Source: Nymphaea colorata (taxonomy: Eukaryota > Streptophyta > Magnoliopsida > Nymphaeales > Nymphaeaceae). Taken from it: 64,000 bases of DNA. Under the pieces are notes generated by a model. It saw nothing but the letters and a program-made list of their open reading frames with translations. It was not told where the DNA came from and did no database searches. Of this stretch, positions 10,601 through 20,235 are shown piece by piece; position 1 is the first letter of the stretch; each line of letters opens with the position of its first letter. The stretch is taken from assembly GCF_008831285.2 (NCBI RefSeq), contig NC_045141.1:2482001-2546000 (forward strand). The letters are read 5' to 3'. The position numbers were made by a program, and so were the translations under genes.

Positions 10601-13600
10601 TATCAGAGCCGGTGATCTCCATCCTTCTCCGGTGACGGTTTATGTGATTTTCCGGCGACCTCTTCTCCTATTCTGTCTCTCCTATCTCTTCCTATTTATT
10701 TTCTTTTCTGTCTCTACCCTCCCTTTCTCTCCTCTCTCTGCTGATCAAGAAATAGTGGAGCAGCGTGGAAGGGGAACCTAATCACACGCAAGAGGTATGT
10801 GTGATTCGGTCCCCAACATGGATGTAGTGCAACATAAGCAACTACGTGGAAGTTACGCGTGGGAGTTGCTGTGGAACAATTTTTTTTTTTTGATCTGGCA
10901 CGTGGAAGACTACAAAGGGTTGTATCAGAAGCTTCTTAGTTGCTGCTGTTGAAGAAGAAGTTCAAGCCAGATCACACTGGTTGTTGCTGTGTGGGAGACA
11001 CAAGATCAGTTCTGAAATGTGGATGATATCAGATTTGATAAAAAAAATATCAACATCTGGATGTAGATACATTGAAGCCCTGGACATCAACAGAAATTTA
11101 TATGCACAGTGGTGTGGGAGTCTACGTTGGTTAATGTCTTAATGTTTCTCTCTCAAGACTGCCGGCTGTAACATGAACATTTGGGGACCTACGCAATCTA
11201 TTGGTACTTCCTTTCTATTCTCTCAGATCTGATTTTCTAGGGCAGACTTCTGCAAGCAAGTCTGCTCACATCTTGGGCAGATTCGTTTGCTAATCCTAGG
11301 GTTTCTTAAAACCCTAGGTCGATTCACTCTTGAAGTCGTATGGAGGAAACCAATGTCGTGCAGGCAAGTCTGATTTTTTTTTTGTAGTGGAAGTCGTGGA
11401 ATGACACACAACACTGTTTTCTTATGGCGTTGAAGTCTGAAGTCACGTTGGAAGTTCTGAAGTTGTCTGAAAATAAGTTTTTTGTTGGCTGTCGTTAAGT
11501 CCGTGCACAACTTATGATATTACTGCTCATGTTTGACTTTGAAAAAGTATACATATACTTAGAAGATGTTGGCATAATCATCGTTGGGACATTAGTGGCA
11601 TGTGGCAGTGGTGCAGCGTGTGATATTGTTGATTTCCACTTTGCTGATCAGCACTTGACGTGTGACAGTGGTGCTGCGACTGCGAGTGATATTGTTGAGT
11701 TCTGTGTTGTTGATCAGCCTCTTACCTAATTGATTAATTATAAGTTGGACGTTCTTTTGTGTGTTCAAACTGCTGCAAAATTGTTTTGGTGCTCCCTGTT
11801 GTGTTCATTATGGCTGAGACTGCCAAACCAAATGGTGGCAATGATTATAAAGGAATTGGGAATCCCTCCTCTTTTGGATCTACAGTCACAATTAGCATTG
11901 ATAGATCTGAGTATGAGCAGTTTTTGGCACGCAAAGCCTCACAGGCTTCAGCTTCTACTGCCTTGATTGATCGAGCTCTCTCTACGGGTACATCCATGCC
12001 TGATTCAGGTAACTCTTGGATGATCGACTCAGGAGCATCGAGACATTTCTGCAGTACTCCTGGTTTGTTCACTACGTTGCATAGATTCTCTCAGCCACGT
12101 CATGTCAAAGTTGCAGATGGTAGAATGTCACCTATATTGGGTTGTGGAGATGTGAAGCTTTCTCAGTCGATGACCATTCCACATGTCTTATAATCTCCTG
12201 AGTTTCCATCCCATTTGCTCTCTGTTAAACAGTTGACTACTGATTTACACTGTCGCATTATTTTTGACTCTGGTGCATGCTCATTTCAGGACTTACAAAT
12301 TGGGAAGACTATTGGTGGTGGCTATGAAAAAGGGGGTGTCTACATCCTGTTGGCCCCTATGGGTCTTGTTGCTACCTCTTCTATATCAGATTCTATACCC
12401 TTTCAGTGGCATCTCAGGCTCGGTCATCCTTCAGGGTCTAAGCTCTGTTCCATCCTACCTCACCTCTCAGTCGCAGAGTCATTTCAGTGTAAGGCCTGTC
12501 AACTTGGCAAACATACTCTTAGTAGTTTTCTTTCGAGTCTTAGTCCATCAAGTCAAGGGTTGTTTGGTCTTCATGTTGATGTGTGGGGTCCTAGCAGGGT
12601 TGCTAGCCAATCTAAGTTTACATATTTTCTGGTTGTTGTTGATGATTACGCTCGAGTTACTTGGGTATTTATTTTGAAAGAAAGGTCTGAAGTAGTACCT
12701 ATTCTCAAAAACTTGATTATTGAAATAAAAACTCAGTTTGGTTCTCTGGTTAAGTGTATTCGCACTCATAATGCTCTTGAGTTCAAATCATCTATCTTAA
12801 TGACCTTTTATACTGAAAATGGTATCTCTCCCCAATTTACATGTCCTCATACCTCACAATAGAATGAAGTTGCCGAACGAAAACATTGGCAACTTCTAAC
12901 TGTTGCTCGTACCCTAATGCTTCATAATCATGTACCTGCATACTTATGGTGTGATGCCATACTCATGGCTTGTTACCTAACAAATCGTTTACCGTCATCC
13001 TCCATTGACAACAAAGTACCGATTAAACTTGTTTATCCCAATCGAAGCTTATTTCCTGTTGCACCAAAAGTATTTGGTTGTACTTGTTTTGTTCACATCT
13101 TTGGGCCTAAACGTGACAAACTTGCTGCTCAAGCCATTAAGTGTGTGTTCATTGGCTATCCTCGAAACCAAAAAGGGTACAAGTGCTTTGATCCGGTAAC
13201 TCACAAAGAGTATATCAGTGCAGATGTCACTTTCTTTGAGTCTCAGTCCTACTTTAGTCCTACTTCTGTGTCATCTGAGATGCCATGTCCTATTCCTCTA
13301 TCTATCCCTCCTGTTCCGTTGCAGTCTTTTTCCTCTCCTACTCCGACTATGAATAGGTTCCAGGATCCTCCATTGGTATACACTCGTCGACAGGATCCCT
13401 CTCATGGTCGACCATCGGAATCTTCTTAGGATGTGAGCTCCATTGAAGTAAGTATACCTGACATTGATCATTCTCATGACTTGCCTATAGCCCTACGCAA
13501 AGACAAGAGACAGTGTACTATGCATCCTATCTCACAATTTGTTTCCACTGACCACCTTTGATGATAATTTACAGCAGTTTCTTCATGCTATGACAGTTCA

Positions 13601-16600
13601 TTAGTGTACCAACTAGTCATCAACATGCATTACTAGACTATAAATGGCGAAAAGCCATGCAAGATGAGATGGATGCTCTCTTACAGCGTGGTACCTGGGA
13701 ATTGGTTGATCCTCCTTGAAATTGTGATATTGTTGGCTCTAAATGGGTCTTTACAGTTAAGTACCATTCAGATGGGTCTGTAGAGAGATATAAGGCTCGA
13801 TTAGTGGCTAAGGGTTATACCCAGACATATGGAGTTGACTTATTTGAGACTTTCTCTCCTGTGGCCAGGTTGGGTACTATTCGGCTCATTATCTCTGTTG
13901 CGGTACACTCTGATTGGCCTATGCATCAGCTGGATGTAAAGAATGTCTTTCTCTATGGTGATCTTGAAGAGACTGTATATATGCAGCAACCCGCAGGGTT
14001 TGAGCGACAGAGGGAGTGTAGAAAAGTGTGTCGTCTGAAGAAGACAATTTATGGACTTAAACAAAGTCCTAGGGCATGGTTTCACAAATTATCTGAAGTT
14101 GTTTCACAGTGTGGATTTGAAAGATCTCCTTTGGACCATTCTCTATTCATCAAGAAGACCTCCAAAGGTATAGTTGTTATGGTAGTTTATGATGATGACA
14201 TTATCCTGACAATAGGTGATTGTGATTAAGAAATTTTGGTCACAAAGACTTTCCTTCATAAGCACTTGATGAAAAGTCCATTGGGATGCTGCATTGATGG
14301 TTTTGAAATATCTAAAGTCATCCCCGGGCAGGGGCCTCTTTTTCAAGAAAGGTGAATCTCTAGAAATTGTTGCTTACAGTGATGCTGACTATGCAGGGTC
14401 TGTTGATGACAGGGGGCAACCTAATATCATGAAGCAGCACGAAACAAAATGTAGTTTCGAGATCAAGTGCAGAATCTGAATATAGAGCAATGACTCAAAC
14501 TGCTACTGAGATGACTTGGATTAAGTCTATGCTAACAAATATGAGTATTCAGGTTCCTCTTCCTACGAAAATGTACTGTGATAACAAGGCTGCCACCTAT
14601 ATTGCAAATAATCCAGTATTTCATGAGAGAACAAAGCACATAGAGGTCGATTGTCATTATGTTCGGGATCTTATATAAGGAGGTGTTGTGTCTACAGTTC
14701 ATGTAGCTTCTGAAGATTAGGCAGCAGATATGTTTATTAAGGCTCTTCCTATTGGTGATTTCTCTAGATGTTGTAACAAGCTGAGCATGATTGATATCTA
14801 TGCTCCAGCTTTAGGGGGAGTGTTGAAAGTAGAAAGTTTATATTTAAGTGTGCTAGTTTTCTTATTATTTAAAAGTTAGAGTCTTCTTTAGTCATTTATA
14901 ACTTTATCCGTCTCTCTTGTGTAAAGACTCTAGTCGACCCCTATTCTCTCTTTAAATAAGAGATTAGGGTTAGCAATGAGAGTATGATAGTTTATTCTCA
15001 CTCTCTCTCTCTCACTCTCTCTCTCTCTCTCGTTCTCTTTTGTTCCCTCTCTTTTCTCCATCTTTTGCAACAGTTATATTTGACTGTCACTCGCCCCGAC
15101 ATTAGCTTTGCTCTGAATAAGCTAAGTCAATTCATAGAAAAACCTTGGAAGGTTCATTGGGACGCTACTTTAATGATTGTCAGATACTTGAAATCAGCCT
15201 GGTAAAGGGGTTATGATTTAAAAAGGGAGAAGGTGTTGACATCGAAGCGAATAGTGATGCTGATTATGCAGGATCTGTAGATGACAGGAAGCATACTACA
15301 AGTTTTTATGTCTTTGTAAGAGGTAATCTTATTTCTTGGAGGAGCAAGAAGTTGAATGTGGCAACTCAATCTAGTGCTGAGTCGGAATATAGGGCTATGG
15401 CTCAAACTGCGGCTGAAATGTCATGGGTCAGATCTTTGCTTCTAAAGTTGGGTGTTTCAGTGAATCTTCCAATGAAGATGTATTGTGACAACAAAGCAGC
15501 GACCTATATTGCTACCAATCCTGTCTTCCATAAGAGGGCGAAACACATTGAAGTGGATTGCCACTATGTTCGGGACCTAGTTCAAGAAGGAATTGTTAGC
15601 ACCATTCATGTCTCCTTAGAAGATCAGCCAACTGATATCCTCACCAAGGCTCTTCCCATAGGCAATTTCTTGAGATGTTGTAACTGTTAAGTTTGTACAT
15701 ATGGATCGGGTCACCCAGACCCAACCCATTTGATCCACACGCCCAACACATCATGGGCGGTGGCATACCTTTTTGGTATGGTGAACACTCAGAGCATTGA
15801 ATTTTTGGTCAAGTGAGTACTAATTGCATACAATTGCAATCAGTCCTGACCTTTCAAAAAAGTTCTCACCTTTTTGGATCCTGAATTTTCCATAATGAGT
15901 CCTGACCTTTACAGAAGATCAGGACATAGAGAGATTGTTCCTCGTCCAGATGGTAAGAATGTAGTGGGCTCAAAATGGGTTTACAAACTCAAGTATAAAC
16001 CCGATGGAAGCATTGACAGATATATAAGGCTTGACTCGTGGCTAGAGGTTTCACTCAGCAGTACGGGGAAGATTATGATGAGACTTTCAGTCCAGTCATC
16101 AAGATGGGAACGATCTGGGTTATCATCTCTCTTGTTGTCTCGTATGGTTGGAATTTATATCAGTTGGATGTTAAAAATGCTTTTCTTCATGGCTTTCTAA
16201 ATGAAGAAGTTTATATGGAACAACCTCCAGGATATGTTTCCAATGATCCAACCAAATGAGTGTGAAAATTATAAAAATCACTGTATGGGCTTAAGCAAGC
16301 ATCTCATTCATGGTTCGATAGATTTTCCCTTCATATACAACAGGCTGCTTTCCTCAGAAGTTCACTTGATCATTCCTTATTCATCTATCATTTAGGTGAA
16401 GTTACCACTTGGCTACCTATGTCACATGGGTACGGGTGCCGGTACTGGTACGGGTACGGACCATTTTCAAAAAACTTGGTACGGGGGTACGGCCGTACAC
16501 ACACACATATATATGTCAAAAAATACAGAAAAATAACATATTTGCACATATCTATATCAAAAATTACACAATCAGAATAACATATTGTCATATTCATAAA

Positions 16601-19600
16601 TACATTCTCATTCTCCTCAGTCTCATAATTAACATTCAAAATACATCAGCTTTGTTGATTTTCATTCTCCTCACTCCTCAGTTGCATCATCAAATGGATT
16701 TCTTCTCAATCAGTATAGAACATGCAATACAGAATAATGAATATGCAGTCTATGCAGAATAAGTGAATAATTGATTCAGTATATGACGTGGGAAGGCATG
16801 CATCCAAAGAAGAATAGGTCATTGTTGGACAAGGCATACCAAAATACGAATATGATGTGATAAAGCTTGGAGTTCTTTTCAATTTATCAAAGGACATGCT
16901 CAAAAGACATCGGACTTGGGTTCATCAGCAGATTGGGATGAACCCAACGAAAAACAAAAAACACGCTGCAATCTGTTGGCCAAACAAAACACGCTGCATA
17001 CAACGAAAAACAGAAAACAACTACGCAAAGAAGATGGACTCATTGAGAATCAACTACGCAAACAGAAAACAAGAGATAATAGTGAAAGAACAGAAACAAT
17101 ACAACACCCAACGGTCGTCGCCGGAGGTGAAGGCAGGGGCAGAACCGATGAAAATTAACTAAAACATGATAAAAACAAAAATATACCGCCGCCGTTCGCC
17201 TCCTGCCGTCGCCGTTCGCCTCCTGCCGTCGCCGATCAGTCGCCGTTCAACTGTCTTCGCCTTTCTTCGCCGGTCGCCGCACCTGCCTGTCGCCGGCCGT
17301 CGCCGATCACCGCCGCCGTTCAACTGCCTTCGCCTTCACCGTCGCCGTTCGCCTCCTACCGTCGCCGGCCGTCGCACGATGAGAGGAAACAAAACCCTTA
17401 AAACGAAAACATGTTTTAAGAGTTTCGAGCTTTTTTTTTAACGTTATAATCGTTTAAATCTAAAAATCGTTAAAATAAAAAAAAGACACATTTGGACTCG
17501 GTCAAAGTTGACCGTACCCAAAAAAGGTCAAAAAAGACCTCCGGTTCGTTGACCGTACCCGGTGTGGTCAACGCACAAAAAAGGCGTACCCAACCCCGTA
17601 CCCGTACCGGTACCCGTGTCGTACCGGTACCATACGGGTACTCCTCCTTTGGAGGAGTACCCGTGTGACATAGTTGGCTACTTATATATGTAGATGACAT
17701 AGTTCTTACTGGAAACTCTTCATGTCATATATCCCATGTTAAGGAGGTATTGCAACAAGAATTCAAGATGAAGGATCTTGGCAAACTACGGTATTTCTTG
17801 GGTGTTGAGCTTGATAGAAAAGGTGGCACATTAACCCTTACACAGCATAAATACACTCTTGATATTTTGGATAGGATAGGTATGACAAGTTGCAAGCCCA
17901 TAAATACACCTAGTGTTCTCAACACAAAATTAAATGCATATGATGGGAGTGATGCATACCCAAATCCTAGTTTCTATCGGAGTATAGTTGGCATGTTGCA
18001 ATATCTCACTTTTACACGCCCAGACAATGTATATGCTGTGAAGTGTGAATCAAGTCTCTCAGTTTATGCATGCACCCACAGAAGGGCATATGGATGCTAC
18101 CAAACGTATTTTGCGTTATGTTAAGGCTACTCTTGGGGATGGACTCATCTACACAAGAAAGTCAACTGTTTTGCATGGCCACAACATTTCCACTTACACT
18201 GATGCAGATTGGGCAAGTGATCCAGACGATAGATGATCAGTTTCTAGTTATTGTCTCTTCCTTGATTCCAATCTTATTTGTTGGAGTAGTAGGAAACAAC
18301 GTGCAGTTGCCAGATCTAGCACTGAGGCAGAATATAGGGCAATGGCTGCAGGCACCGCTGAAGCTTCATGGTTACGTCATCTGCTTGGGGAACTTTCTCT
18401 TCCCATTGCTCAGTCATCTCTATTTTGTGACAACCAAAGCGCGATCAAGATTGCCTTCAATCCTGTTCTACATAATCGCACTAAGCATATAGAGATTGAT
18501 CAACACTTCATTTGTCAAAAGGTTGCGGAAGATGAGATTGTTCCCACTTATATATCTACGTCTGAATAAGTAGCTGACCTTTTTACCAAGGGACTCACAG
18601 GGCACCATTTCTGGGAATTGAAAAACAAGTTGCGCATGATCAAACCCCATGCACAACTTGAGGGGGGCTGTTAAGTTTGTACATATGGATCGGGTCACTC
18701 AGACCCGACCCATTTGATCCACACGCCCAACACATCATGGGCGGTGGCATACTTGTAAATCTTGTTGTTATTTTGTGTATTTTATGATGTACCCTAAATC
18801 GTGATTAGTATATAAGGGTAACAAGAGGCAGACGTTTTTGTTGCTGCTCTCTTTCATCTCTCTTTTGCTTGGACGTGCAGCCCACTTCTCTCTTCCTCCT
18901 CTTGCATCTAAGTTCATTCGGTGGTTTGGTATTAGATATCAAAATCTTACCGTAACAAGCTGAGCATGATGGATATATATGCTCCAGCTTGAGGGAGAGT
19001 GTTAAAGAGTGTTCTTGAAATATTAGAAAGTTAGAGAGGAGGTCTTTAAATATTTTCTTATAGTACTTGGATTGTTTTTGTAAAGTTTGTACAGCCAGCC
19101 CTAATCTCTTTAAAAGGAGATTAGGGTTACGTTAATGAGGATACTTTTTGGCTCTCTCTCTCTCTCTCTCTCTCGTTCTCTCCTTTCCTCAACATCTCTC
19201 TCATCTCCCTCAGTCTGTAACAGTAATAAAAAGAATTTGGAAAATATGATGGTGACAAATTAAAAAGAAATAGGTCTTTTTTGAAAATAATAATAATAAT
19301 AAAAGGAAGGTTTAAAACCAAAAGGTTTAGAAAATCCCTAATCATGTGAGTGTTGGCATTCTCTTCTCTTGCTGACAGGTGCATGCTGTTTTCCTCTTGC
19401 CCTTCTTCCTCCTTCACCTCCTCCTCCTTTCTCCTCATCTTCCCTCTATCCTTTTTTTGATGTGGGCTGATCAGTAACAGGGCTATTGTTGGTGCAGATG
19501 GGTCATTCTTGGTCAAGTACATTGAAGAGGTTTTAGCCCTTTTTTCAATTTTTCAATTTCAATCACCCATCTTCGAGTCATACACACTTTTAGGAGTAAT

Positions 19601-20155
19601 GTGAAAGGATTTTTTTTGACGATGAGGAGAGAAAGCCTGATAGGAGGCCCGCTTTACGCGTGTGAGATTGATCTTTCATCAAACAAAGAGGGGTTCACTT
19701 GTTTTGTGCATGAAAGGTTGTCATGACCATGAAGGCATAAAATTTTCCGCTTACCATAAATTTTTGTTTTGAATTGATATGGCTTCATGTGATCCTTCAT
19801 GGCAAACTGTGCACCTTTGTCACACGGGGTTATGCTGTAAAGGCAGCATACCCATACCAGTTAGGTACGACACCGACACTGGTACTGTCTCGGGTACTTC
19901 TTAGGTATTAGTCAAATAGTATTGAATACGGCCAACATACTCGGGACCGTATCCATCTGATTTAGGAGTCGGTCAAAGTTGACATAGTCATTTCCTATCC
20001 AAAATTTAGGATTTCAGTTTTGTTCTTTAACATCGTTTACACTTAGGAAACACATATGAAACTGCGTTTTCATATTTTTGTTCAATAGTTTCGTTTTTAG
20101 AATCTATAAATATTGAATCATGAATGTGTTATTTTGTTTGAATTTTTATTTTATG

Positions 20156-20235
<80 letters not shown>

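Larger units (their letters stand above)
10352..15072 (+). mobile_element. Ty1/copia element B nested in A
   Basis: 4721 bp. LTRs at 10352-10597 and 14821-15072, with perfect 5-bp duplication GTTAT (10347-10351 and 15073-15077). The LTRs differ by about four substitutions plus CT-repeat length, so B is younger than A, as nesting requires. It has the same layout as A: leader without gag, protease, integrase, reverse transcriptase, RNase H. Internal deletions remove the end of reverse transcriptase and part of RNase H, so it could not have moved with its own proteins in its present form. Confidence 0.93.
15931..18668 (+). pseudogene. Copia C reverse transcriptase and RNase H
   Basis: Pieces read [60 protein letters not shown], then GEVTTWL. 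There element D (16417-17673) interrupts; beyond it come [65 protein letters not shown] and [20 protein letters not shown]. Breaks include shifts near 16030 and 18040, TGA near 18235 and TAA near 18567. The catalytic Tyr-Val-Asp-Asp is intact. The family differs from A and B (different RNase H and polypurine context, AACTTGAGGGGGGC). Confidence 0.87.
15685..18951 (+). mobile_element. Ty1/copia element C nested in A, 5'-truncated
   Basis: Target duplication GTAAC at 15680-15684 and 18952-18956. Only 84 bp of the 5' LTR survive (15685-15768; about 2 differences from the 3' copy). The rest of that LTR, the primer site, leader, gag, protease and integrase are replaced by about 160 bp of unrelated sequence (15769-15930). 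Coding sequence starts in reverse transcriptase. C is itself split by hAT-like element D. The 3' LTR ends in CC rather than CA. Confidence 0.88.
6327..19222 (+). mobile_element. Ty1/copia element A, host of nested copies B, C and D
   Basis: LTRs at 6327-6553 and 19000-19222 are flanked by the perfect 5-bp duplication GTAAT (6322-6326 and 19223-19227). The element contains B (10352-15072) in its reverse transcriptase and C (15685-18951) near its 3' end. Subtracting both leaves about 4.9 kb, a normal copia size. By hand count the LTR pair differs at roughly 11 of about 222 aligned positions, so A is older than B. Coding order is protease, integrase, reverse transcriptase, RNase H, all with stops or frameshifts. 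Almost all of gag is missing. Its orientation is the same as the SET gene. Confidence 0.92.
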
